Shown here piece by piece: positions 8,554 to 18,700 of a DNA stretch of 64,000 nt (position 1 is its first letter; each line of letters starts with the position of its first letter). The notes under the pieces are model-generated. The model saw nothing but the letters and a program-made list of their open reading frames with translations. It was not told the origin of the DNA and made no database searches. Origin of the DNA: Arcanobacterium wilhelmae (lineage in GTDB: Bacteria > Actinomycetota > Actinomycetes > Actinomycetales > Actinomycetaceae); NCBI RefSeq assembly GCF_029632765.1, contig NZ_CP121247.1:620001-684000 (forward strand), written 5' to 3'. Made by a program: the position numbers and the translations under genes.

Positions 8554-9402
8554 ATGACATACGAACCTGTCGCAAACTCGGCGGCGTCGGCCCTGGCCAG
8601 CGCCCAGTTGTACACCCCCGTCACAGGCTCCACCCAAGACGACGCCCGCGCCTGGTACGTACGCGAGGACATCCCGTCGCTGACCGTCCTCTCCGCCGGC
8701 CACCAAACAGCCGGCCGCGGCCGCGTTGGCCGCACCTGGGAAGATCGGCCCGACGCCGGTGTGCTCTCCACGATCGTGCTGACCGTGCCCGATACCCCCG
8801 AAAACCGCGATGAGATCGGCTGGCTCACGCTCATGGTGGCCATTGCCGCGCGCGCTGCGGTAGCGGAAACCGGCGGTGAGAGCGCCGTGGCCGAGATCAA
8901 GTGGCCCAATGACATCGTGATCAACCGCGAGGCGTGTCGCGATGCTCACCGCCACTTCAAGATCGGCGGGATCCTTGGCGAGCTCCTCGGTGTGCGAGGT
9001 GGCGTCATCACCTGTGCAATCGGCGTGGGCATCAACGTGAACCAGGGGATCGGTGAGATCCCGCAGCTGGCCACGTCGATGCGGCTCGCGTTCGGACCGC
9101 ACACCCTCGGCGCGGCCGACGCCGTGCTGGCCGGCATTCTGCGCCGCCTGCGCGGCATGCTCCCCGCGTGGATCAGCGGCGGCGCAGGCCGCAACGCTGA
9201 GCTTCGCGCCGAGCTCACGGCTCATAGCGCCGATCTCAATCATGCGGTGACGGTGCGTTTTGCCGACGGCGAGGAGGTAGCGGGATACGCCCGCGAGATC
9301 AGCGCCGACGGCTCACTTCAACTCGATACTCCCTCCGGCCCAGTGGCGATCACCCCCGCGGACGTTGCGATGTTCGCGGCCGAAGAATGGGAGAACGAAT
9401 GA
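8554..9402 (+). CDS. birA: Biotin-[acetyl-CoA-carboxylase] ligase
   Basis: Makes biotinyl-AMP and transfers biotin to the carrier lysine of biotin-dependent carboxylases. Motifs: STQDDAR near residue 26, the biotinyl-AMP loop GRGRVGR at 54-60, KWPND with Lys116, a GGILGE segment, and a short C-terminal SH3-like domain (VAGYAREI...GSLQL). No N-terminal helix-turn-helix, so it is a class I, non-repressor BirA. The 282-aa length is slightly longer than simple ligases. GAAGGAG at 8543-8549 supports the ATG. Its stop overlaps the start of the carboxylase alpha subunit (ATGA), its obvious substrate. Confidence 0.95.
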   Translation: MTYEPVANSAASALASAQLYTPVTGSTQDDARAWYVREDIPSLTVLSAGHQTAGRGRVGRTWEDRPDAGVLSTIVLTVPDTPENRDEIGWLTLMVAIAARAAVAETGGESAVAEIKWPNDIVINREACRDAHRHFKIGGILGELLGVRGGVITCAIGVGINVNQGIGEIPQLATSMRLAFGPHTLGAADAVLAGILRRLRGMLPAWISGGAGRNAELRAELTAHSADLNHAVTVRFADGEEVAGYAREISADGSLQLDTPSGPVAITPADVAMFAAEEWENE

Positions 9403-11135
9403 AAATTTTTGTGGCGAACAGGTCGGAGATCGCCGAGCGCGTGATCCGCACTGCCCACGATCTCGGGCATACGGTAGCGGTCGGCTACTCGGATTCGGAC
9501 CGCGAAGCCCGATTCGTGCGCATGGCCGACGAAGCCTACGCCCTCGGCGGCACCACCACAGCCGAGACGTACATGAACGCCGACAAGCTCGTGGCGCTTG
9601 CGGTGCGCGTCGGCGCCGACGCCCTCCACCCGGGATACGGCTTCCTGTCCGAGGTTGCCTCCTTCGCGGCCGCCGTTGAGGAAGCCGGGATCACCTGGAT
9701 CGGCCCGTCGTCGAAGGTCCTCGCAGCTTTGGGGGATAAGATTTCGGCCCGTCAGATCGCCGAAAAGGCTGGAGTCTCGCCGGTGCCCGGAATCTCGCAC
9801 TCGATCGCCTCGCGCACCGAGCTCGAGGCTTTCGTTGCGGCTCACGGCTACCCGGTGGTGACGAAGAAGGCCGACGGCGGTGGCGGCCATGGCATCACAA
9901 TCATCCGTAGCGTTTCCGACGTTGATCTGTTCTTCGCCGTGAACGGCCACAACCTCGGTGCGTTCTTCGTGGAGAAGTTCCTTGAGCATGCCCACCATGT
10001 TGAGACCCAGTCGATGCGCGACTCCAACGGAAAGTTCGCCGTGGTTTCCACGCGCGATTGCTCGATCCAGCGCCGCAACCAGAAGCTCATCGAAGAGGCG
10101 CCGGCTCCGGGACTGTCGGCGGCCGTCGTCGCCGAGCTCGAACGCGCCTCGCGTGCCCTGTTCGACACCGTCGGCTACGAGGGCCTGGGAACGTGCGAGT
10201 TCCTCATCGAGGGCGAGAACGTGTACTTCATGGAGGTCAACCCGCGCCTGCAGGTCGAGCACACGGTTTCGGAGGAGGTCTCCGGGCTGGACCTGGTCGA
10301 GCAGCAGATTGCGATTGCTCAAGGCAAGCCGGCCGCCGACGTCGGTGCGCCGCATGCCCACTCCTTCGAGTTCCGTATCAACGCCGAAAATCCCTCGCTC
10401 GGCATGCGCCCGGCCTACGGGAAGATCCGTCACCTTGCGTGGCCGCTCGGCCATGGCGTACGCATCGAATCGGGAATCGCAGAGGGCGACGTCGTTACCG
10501 CCGATTTTGATCCGATGCTCGCCAAAGTGATCGTCACCGGCCCGACGCGCGAGGCCGCTATCGCACGTTCGAAGCGCGCGCTTTCGGAGCTCGTGCTCGA
10601 CGGCGTGGCTAACGGCGTGCAGCTCTACCGTGACGTTCTCTCGCACCCGGATTTTGCTAACAACAATTTCTCCACCCGTTGGTTCGAAGAATCCTTCCTG
10701 CCGGCCTGGATCGAAAAGCATCCGTCGGCTCCGGAAGAACTCGAGCCCGAAGCTCCGACCGAGCGTCGTGAGACCTTCACGATTGAGATCGATGGCAAGC
10801 GAGTGACCCTCACGCTCCCGCAAGAAATGTTCGGCAGCGCTAACCGCGCGCAGGCGCCAGCTCAGGCACGCCGTCGTCGCTCGTCCTCGCCGGCTCGCCG
10901 CGCGGTGCTCGGGGAAAGCTCAAACGGCGAGGTGGCCTCGCCGATGCAGGCGATCGTGGTGCGAGTGCTCGTGGAGGAAGGCGCCGAGGTAGCCGAAGGT
11001 GATCTGCTCGTGGTGCTCGAATCGATGAAGATGGAGAGCTACGTGCGTGCCCCGCGCGACGGCGTGGTCAAAGCCGTCTCCGTGGCCGACGGCCAGACCG
11101 TAGCCGCTGGCGAGATCCTCGTGAAGATTGGATAA
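9399..11135 (+). CDS. Acetyl/propionyl-CoA carboxylase alpha subunit (biotin carboxylase + BCCP)
   Basis: Carboxylates its own biotin with bicarbonate and ATP, then feeds the beta subunit. From the ATG at 9399 (ATGA overlap with birA) the protein is 578 aa: biotin carboxylase N-domain from residue 1 (IFVANRSEIAERVIRTA), ATP-grasp with a GGGGHG loop near 160 and EVNPRLQVEHTVSEE near 280, biotin carboxylase C-domain, a basic linker rich in Arg/Ser near 490, and a C-terminal biotin carrier domain with ESMKMES, biotinylated Lys544. The carrier motif has Ser where Ala is usual (AMKM). Likely supplies malonyl-CoA for the FAS two genes downstream. Confidence 0.93.
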   Translation: MKIFVANRSEIAERVIRTAHDLGHTVAVGYSDSDREARFVRMADEAYALGGTTTAETYMNADKLVALAVRVGADALHPGYGFLSEVASFAAAVEEAGITWIGPSSKVLAALGDKISARQIAEKAGVSPVPGISHSIASRTELEAFVAAHGYPVVTKKADGGGGHGITIIRSVSDVDLFFAVNGHNLGAFFVEKFLEHAHHVETQSMRDSNGKFAVVSTRDCSIQRRNQKLIEEAPAPGLSAAVVAELERASRALFDTVGYEGLGTCEFLIEGENVYFMEVNPRLQVEHTVSEEVSGLDLVEQQIAIAQGKPAADVGAPHAHSFEFRINAENPSLGMRPAYGKIRHLAWPLGHGVRIESGIAEGDVVTADFDPMLAKVIVTGPTREAAIARSKRALSELVLDGVANGVQLYRDVLSHPDFANNNFSTRWFEESFLPAWIEKHPSAPEELEPEAPTERRETFTIEIDGKRVTLTLPQEMFGSANRAQAPAQARRRRSSSPARRAVLGESSNGEVASPMQAIVVRVLVEEGAEVAEGDLLVVLESMKMESYVRAPRDGVVKAVSVADGQTVAAGEILVKIG

Positions 11136-11138
11136 GTG

Positions 11139-12722
11139 ATGAGCAACCAGCCATTTTTGAACGAAAAAATCTCGATCGACACCTCCGATCACGTGGCCGA
11201 TCGTGCACGGTTCGTCGCCCAGCTCCAGCACCTCGTCAACACTGCCGAAGAGAAGGCCGCCGCCCGCCAGCATCCCAAGGGCAAGGGAACCGCGCGCGAG
11301 CGCATTGCTGCTCTCGTCGATTCCGGCTCTTTCGTGGAAACCGGCCAGTTCATGGGCGGAAACGTGGCTGAGGGATTCTCGGGCGCGGCCGTGATCACGG
11401 GCCTGGGGCGGATCGACGGCCGCCAGGTGGCCGTGTATGCGCAGGATTTCTCGGTGCGTGGCGGCACTCTGGGAGAGGCCGAGGGCAACAAGATCATTGC
11501 GATCATGCAACAGGCCCTGAAGCTGCGCATTCCCGTGATCGGCATGCTTGATTCGGGCGGCGCCCGCATCCAAGACGGCGTGGTAGCGCTCGGCCAGTAC
11601 GGGCGGATTTTCAAGCTTTCGGTGGAGGCCTCGGGCGTGATCCCGCAGATCTCTCTGATCCTTGGCCCGTGTGCGGGCGGCGCCGTGTATTCGCCAGCGC
11701 TCACGGACTTTATCGTGATGACGAAGGCGAACTCCCACATGTTCGTCACCGGCCCCGACGTCGTGCGCGCCACGACCGGCGAGGAGGTGAGTTTCGCCGA
11801 TCTCGGGGGAGCGGAGGTTCACAACCACCGCTCGGGCGTTGCCCACTACTTGGCCGACGACGAAGCCGACGCGATCGACTTCACTCGCGCCCTCCTGTCC
11901 TACCTTCCGTCCAATTCGGCGCAGGCCGCGCCGCACTATGACTATGCCCCCGAAGGGGTGTCTGCGGAGGTCGCGGACCTGGTCCCGGCGTCGTCGAAAC
12001 AGCCCTACGACATGACCGAAGTGATCGCGCAGATCACCGACTACGGCGAGTTCCTGCAAGTCCACGAGGGATTCGCGCGCTCGATCCTCACTGGCTTCGC
12101 AGCGTTCGAAGGCCGCGCCGTGGGAATCGTGGCGAACCAGCCGATGGTCGATGCGGGAACGCTTGATGTGGACGCCTCGGAGAAGGCCGCCCGCTTCGTG
12201 CAGTTCTGTGACGCGTTCAATATCCCGGTGGTCACGCTCGTGGACGTGCCGGGCTACCGGCCCGGAACCGAGCAGGAGCAAGCCGGCATCATTCGCCGCG
12301 GAGCGAAGTTGATCTGGTCGTACGCCTCGGCCACCGTCCCGCTCGTCACCGTGGTGTTGCGTAAGGCCTACGGCGGCGCGGAGATCGTGATGGGTTCGAA
12401 ATCCCTCGGAGGCGATATGGTCTACGCCTGGCCGAGCGCCGAAATCGCGGTGCTCGGAGCCGATGGCGCCGTCTCGATCCTGCACCGCCGCGAGCTCGCC
12501 GCCGCTCGCGAGGCCGGAAACGAGGCCGAAGTGCGCGGCGCGCTCATGGCCGACTACACGGAAAAGAACGTTAACCCCCTGCTGTCGGTGGCGCGTGGAG
12601 AAATCGACGCGATTATCGACCCGGATCAGACGCGTGCCACGATCGTCGCATCGCTGGCCGCACTCGCCACCAAGACCGCAACACCCGCCCATGCGCGCAA
12701 GCACGGCAACATGCCGATGTGA
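11139..12722 (+). CDS. Acyl-CoA carboxylase beta subunit (carboxyltransferase)
   Basis: Transfers the carboxyl group from carboxybiotin to acetyl-CoA (or propionyl-CoA). About 527 aa from ATG 11139; a GTG at 11136 directly after the previous stop is also in frame. Crotonase-fold carboxyltransferase signatures are clear: GTARERIAAL, MLDSGGARIQDG (oxyanion region), GPCAGGAVYSPAL, VTGPDVVRATTGEEV, and PGYRPGTEQE with KAYGGAEIVM in the C-half. It lies 3 nt after the alpha subunit and before fas, so acetyl-CoA is the probable main substrate. No epsilon (AccE) subunit gene is adjacent. Confidence 0.93.
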   Translation: MSNQPFLNEKISIDTSDHVADRARFVAQLQHLVNTAEEKAAARQHPKGKGTARERIAALVDSGSFVETGQFMGGNVAEGFSGAAVITGLGRIDGRQVAVYAQDFSVRGGTLGEAEGNKIIAIMQQALKLRIPVIGMLDSGGARIQDGVVALGQYGRIFKLSVEASGVIPQISLILGPCAGGAVYSPALTDFIVMTKANSHMFVTGPDVVRATTGEEVSFADLGGAEVHNHRSGVAHYLADDEADAIDFTRALLSYLPSNSAQAAPHYDYAPEGVSAEVADLVPASSKQPYDMTEVIAQITDYGEFLQVHEGFARSILTGFAAFEGRAVGIVANQPMVDAGTLDVDASEKAARFVQFCDAFNIPVVTLVDVPGYRPGTEQEQAGIIRRGAKLIWSYASATVPLVTVVLRKAYGGAEIVMGSKSLGGDMVYAWPSAEIAVLGADGAVSILHRRELAAAREAGNEAEVRGALMADYTEKNVNPLLSVARGEIDAIIDPDQTRATIVASLAALATKTATPAHARKHGNMPM

Positions 12723-12733
12723 GAAGGAGTAAC

Positions 12734-15700
12734 ATGGAATCTCTTGCAACTCAGCTGAAGAACACCCCCTACATCGCACTGTTTGGCGGCCAGGCCACGC
12801 CGTGGTTCGCAGCCCTGCGCGAGTCAGCATCCCAGCCGGTCACCGCGCACCGCGTGAGCGACCTGATGACCCGCTCGGACACGCTGCTCGCGCCCGTGCT
12901 CGGCGAACTGAATCAGATCGCCGGCGGCCCGCTCGATCTGCTCAGCGCCGACACGGCCGAGCCGTTCGCTTCTGTGCCCGGTATCCTGCTCACTCAGATG
13001 CTCGCCTTCCACGAGCTAGCCCTGCCCATGCCTGCCGTGGCAATCGGCCACTCGCAGGGGGTGCTCGCCGCCGATTTTGTGCGCGGCGACGACGACACGC
13101 AGCTTTTCGCCCTGGCCCGGCTGATCGGCGCTGCAGCAACCTTCATGACTCGCATGGCTGGCGCGACGCCGGTGGGGGAGCGCACGCCGATGGCTTCCGT
13201 TCGGGGCATCACCGAAGAGGAGCTCCGCGCCGCGCTCGCCGCTCATCCGGATGTGGATCTTGCGATCCGTAATGGTCACCGTTTCTTCACCGTCTCCGGG
13301 CGTCCGGCAGATCTTGCGGCGCTTGAGGCAACGCTTGCTTCGGTGTCGGCGGCCGCAACCGCGCGCCGCGAAAACAAGGAGGTCGGTGGAAACCCGCGCG
13401 TCGCCGTCGTCGAGTTCCTGCCTGTTGCCGCTCCGTTCCACTCGCGCCTCCTCGAGGCTGCCGTTGCGCAGGTCGAGGCGTGGGCGCGGGCCGCGGGCCT
13501 CACGATCGACGTCGAACGCTTGGCTCGCGCCGTGCTCACCGACCACATCCGCTTCGATGAGGAGATGGCGGCAGCGTGTGACACCGGTGCGCAGTGGATC
13601 GTCGATTTCGGCCCCGGCAACGCGCTGAACTCGATCACCCAGGGACTGATCGCCGGCCGCGGGGTCGGCCTGGCGAACGCCGGAACAGCGACGGCACGTG
13701 ATCGGATCGTCACCCCTGGCTACGAGTGGGAGCGCGGGGCCGATTGGAGCGATTTCGCGCCGCGCGTGGCCAGCGTGGGCGGGAAAACCGTGCTCGATAC
13801 GCGTTTCTCGCGCCTGACGGGCCGCTCGCCGATCCTCCTTGCGGGCATGACCCCAACCACGGTAGAGCCGGAGATCGTGGCCGCGGCTGCGAACGCCGGC
13901 TACTGGGCCGAGCTCGCCGGCGGCGGGCAGGTCACGGAGGCGATCTTCCTCGAGCATGTGCGCCAGTTGGAAGAGCAGCTCGAGCCGGGCCGTGCCGTCC
14001 AGTTCAACACCATGTTCATGGACCCGTACCTGTGGGGGTTGCACTTCGGCCGCGAGCGCGTGGTTTCGCGTGAGCGTGCCAACGGCGCACCGTTCGACGG
14101 CGTCGTGATTTCGGCCGGTATTCCGCCGCTCGAGGAGGCTGCCGACGTCGTGGTGCAGCTGCGTGCCAGCGGTTTCCCGTATGTGACGTTCAAGCCGGGC
14201 ACGGTGGCCCAGATCCGCACGGTGCTCGCGATTGCGAAGGAGATTCCGGATACGCCGGTGATTATCCAGGTGGAGGACGGTCGCGCGGGCGGCCACCACA
14301 GCTGGGAAGACATGGAGGGCCTGCTCGCTCCCACGTATGGCGATATCCGCGCGCTGCCAAACACGGTGCTCGTGGTGGGCGGCGGCCTGGGTGTGCCCGA
14401 GCACGCGGCAACGTTCCTCACCGGTACGTGGGCGGAAAAGTTTGGTGCCCAGCGCATGCCGGTGGACGGCATCCTTGTGGGCACGGCCGCGATGGCCGCA
14501 AAGGAGGCGCACACCTCGCCACAGGTCAAGCAACTCCTCGCTGAGCTCCCGGGAGTGGAGGGCAATGACGGCTGGGTGGCCTCGGGCTCGGCCGGCCAGG
14601 GGATCACCTCGGGCCTGTCGCACCTGCTGGCAGATATTCACGAGGTCGATAATGCCTCGGCCGCTGCCGGCCGCCTGATCCTGTCGCTTCAGGGCAAGCC
14701 CGCCGAGCGCGAGGCTCGCCGCGGCGAGATCATTGAGGCGCTCGCCCGCACTGCGAAGCCGTACTTCGGTGACGTTTCGGAGATGACGTACGAGCAGGTG
14801 CTGCGCCGCTACGTGGAGCTCGCGTTCCCGTGGGTGGATATTATCTTTACTCAGCGTTTCCACGACATGCTTCAGCGTTTCGAGGCACGCTTGAACCCGG
14901 CCGACCACGGCCGCATCGACACGCTGTTCCCGGATGTGGAGAGCGCCTCCGATCCGCAAGCTGCGCTTGCTCGCCTCCTCGAGGCGTACCCGAACGCGGC
15001 CACCACGTACGTGACCGCCTCTGACGCGGCCTGGTTTATTGAGGAGTGCCGCACGTACCCCAAGCCGGTGCCGTTCGTGCCGGCGATTGACGACTCACTG
15101 TTGCGCTGGTGGGCGTCGGACAACCTGTGGCAGTCGCACGACGCGCGCTACAGCGCTGATTCGGTGCGGATCATCCCGGGCCCGGTTTCGGTTGCGGGTA
15201 TCACCTCGGTGGACGAGCCGGTGGCGGACATCTTGGCTCGATTCGAGCGCGTTGCCGTCGACGCCGTTGGGGGAGAAGCAACCGAGCGCTTCACGCGCAT
15301 GGCGGCCACTCCGGCCGAGCTTCTCGCAACAGTTCCACACATCTTGTGGCACGGGCGCCTGGTGGCAAACCCGGCCACGGTGGTCGATTCCTACGAGCTG
15401 GTGGAAACCGAGCGAGGCGCGGATATGATCATCCGTTTCGACGCCCCCGCCGGCGCCTCCCACGTTGCCACCTCGCTCACGGTTCCGCTGATCCTGCCCA
15501 ACGCCGTCGCCGACGGCGGTGCGGCGGTTGTCGACGACGCCCGCCTGGACGACACGATGCGCGAGCTCCTGGCCCAGATCGCGGGAGTTGGCGCGGCGAA
15601 CCCGATGGGCGACGTCGTGGGCGAGCTGCCCGCCGTCACCCCGGTGGAGGGCGCGCCGTTCGGCGAGGCCCGCTACTCCTTCACGTACGGAAAGCGCCTG

Positions 15701-18700
15701 GGCGTGCTTCACGCCGGCGTCACCGCGAACACGCTTCGCGGCGTCGCGCCCGCCCCGGTGGTGCCCTCCGCGCTACTTGGCATGGCCTGGCCCGCGATTT
15801 ACGCGGCGTTCGGCTCGGCCCGCCACGGCGGCGAACTTGTACTCGAGGGCTTCCTCGGCGTGGTCCACCTCGACCACGCCGAGCGCCTCGACACTCGCCG
15901 CCTTCGCGAAGGCTCGCGCATCGACGTCGCCTCCCGCGCCCTCGAAGTTGAAGATTCCGCCTCCGGGCGCGTGGTCACCGTGGTCACCGAGCTTCACGAC
16001 GCCGGATCCCACCTTGGCACTTTCACGGATCGTTTCGCGATCCGCGGCCGCGCCGAAGGCACAGCTGGCGTGAGCGAGCCGTCGGTTGCTGGCGGCGAGT
16101 GGGACGTGATCGAGACGAAGCGTTCGCGCCTGCGAACGCTCACCGCCACGGCGCCGTCGTCAATGTATGCGTTCGCGCAGGTCTCAGGTGATTACAACCC
16201 GATCCACACCTCGCACGTTGCCGCGAACCTCGCCGGGCTTGACGCACCGATCGTGCACGGCATGTGGCTGGATGCCGCGGCCCAGCACGCGGTGATGGGC
16301 GAGCACGGCCACCAGATCCTGGGCTGGACGTACCGCATGTACGGCATGGTCCAGCTCGGCGACATCGTGGAGATCACGGTCGATCGCGTGGGTCGCATCA
16401 ACGGTGGTGGCCTCATGCTGGAAGTCACTGCGAAGGTCGATGGCAATGTTGTCTCGGTGGCATCCGCCGCCGTCGCCGGTCCGCGAACCGCCTACGTTTA
16501 CCCAGGCCAAGGTATCCAGAAGCAGGGGATGACCCTCGATCAGCGTGCCTCGAGCGCCGCGATCAACGCCGTGTGGGAGCGCGCAGACGCTCACACCCGT
16601 GCCTCGCTCGGCTTCTCGATCCTCGCCGTCGTGCGCGACAACCCGGCCACGCTGACGGCCAAGGGAGTGACGTACCGCCACCCGAAGGGTGTGCTCAACC
16701 TGACCCAGTTCACCCAGGTCGCGCTCGCAACCGTGGCCTTTGCGCAGACCGAGCAGCTACGCACGGCCTGCGCGATCGAGGCGGGCTCGTACTTCGCGGG
16801 CCACTCGCTGGGCGAATACAACGCGCTGTGTGCATACGGACAGATCATGGAGCTCGAGACGGTACTCGACATCGTCTTCTACCGCGGCTCCACGATGCAT
16901 AACCTCGTGCCGCGCAACGCCGACGGCTCCTCGAACTACCGGCTCGGCGCGCTCCGCCCGAACCAGTTTGGCGTTTCCGACGCCGACGTCACGGCTTACG
17001 TGGCATCCGTTGCGGCCGCGAGCGGCGAGTTCCTCGAGATCGTGAACTACAACCTCATGGACGAGCAGTACGCCGTGGCCGGCACGGTAGCGGGCCTCGA
17101 GGCGCTCGCGGCCGATGCGGCGGCGCGTGCCGAGGCGGCCGGCGGCCGCCGCGCGTTTATGCTCATCCCGGGCATCGACGTGCCATTCCACTCCAGCGCC
17201 CTGCGCGATGGTGTGGACGAGTTCCGCACACTCCTCGATTCGCTTCTCCCGCGCCATATTTCGCTGGAGGCGCTGGAGAATAAGTATGTGCCGAATCTCG
17301 TGGCGCGCCCGTTTGCGCTCACTCGCGAGTTCCTCGAAGCCGTTGTAGCCGCATCTGATTCGCGTTACGTGGCCGATCTGCTTGCGCGCTGGGAGAGCGT
17401 GGACGTGGCGGCCGAGCGTGACGCGCTCACGCGCGGAGTGCTCATCGAGCTACTTGCCTACCAGTTTGCCTCTCCGGTGCGCTGGATCGAAACGCAGGAT
17501 CTCCTTTTCCGCGAGCGCGGCATCGAGCGCCTGGTTGAGGTTGGGCTCGGCGAGTCGCCAACCTTGGCGAACATGGCAGCGAAGACTCTCAAGAAGCCGG
17601 CGTTTGCGGGCTGCGACGTCGAGGTGCTCAACCTCGGCCGCGATACGGCCCGCGTGATGAACGACGACGTTATCGAGCCGCCGTCGCAGGTGGTCGAGGA
17701 GCCGGAGCAGGCGAGCGAGCCGACGCCTGTGGTCGAGGCGCCTTCCGCACCGGCCCCCACGGCGCCCGCGCCTGTTGCTCCGACGTCGTCGGGCCCGGTT
17801 CCCGACGTACCGCTCACAGCAGCCGACGCCCTGCGCATCCTCCTGGCCTGGGAAAACAAGGTCACGTTGGAGCAGGTCGGTGACGCTGACACGCTCGAGA
17901 CCCTCACCGGTGGCGTCTCCTCAAAGCGCAACCAGGTGCTCATGGACATGTCTGCCGAGCTACAGCTACCCTCAATCGACGGCGCTGCTGACATGCCGGT
18001 GTCTCAGCTTGCCGCGCAGGTGGGCACGCTCGCGCACTCCTACCGACCGTTCGGGCAGGTGCTCTCCGACGCCGTCGCCGACCGCCTGCGCCGACTGTTC
18101 GGCGCGGCGGGCGTGAAACCCACGCACGTGGCCGATCGCGTGGCCAGCGCATGGGAGCTCGGCGAGGGTTGGGCCGCATGGGCTAGCGCAGTGCTCCTTC
18201 TCGAGACCCGCGAGGGAACCTCGACCCGTGGCGGCGAACTCGCAACGCTCGGAACCGACGCCCCGACGTCGGCGGGCGCGGTCGATGCGCTGATCGACTC
18301 CGCGGTGGAGCGCGTTGGCGCGATCCACGCGGTGGCCGTGGCGAAGCCGCAGGCCGGCGGCGCGGCTGGTGGCGTGGTGGATTCCGCCGCGCTCGACGCC
18401 TTCTCAGCGAAAATCACCGACGCGCTCGCGGCGAACGCCCGCGATCTGCTCGCGCGCCTGGGCAAACTCGAGCAGCGTGCTCAGACCGTGGCCGAGCCCG
18501 ATACCCTCATGGAAACTGTTGCAAGCGAGCTCGGCCAGAAGTGGCCCGAGATCGTCGAGCCACACTTCGACACGGCGAAGGCCGTGCGCCTCTCCGATCG
18601 CTTCGCGACCGCCCGCGAGGACGTGGCACGCATCGCGAACGGCGAGGACGTGGAGGCGAACTTCCTTGGAACCGGCGAGGCCGTGGCACTCCAGGCCGAG

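Noticed and set aside
10920-14959. Long minus-strand open frames (636 and 647 aa) opposite the carboxylase and FAS genes
   Set aside because: They mirror high-GC codon bias of accurate plus-strand genes with full catalytic motifs; no ribosome site or homology signs.
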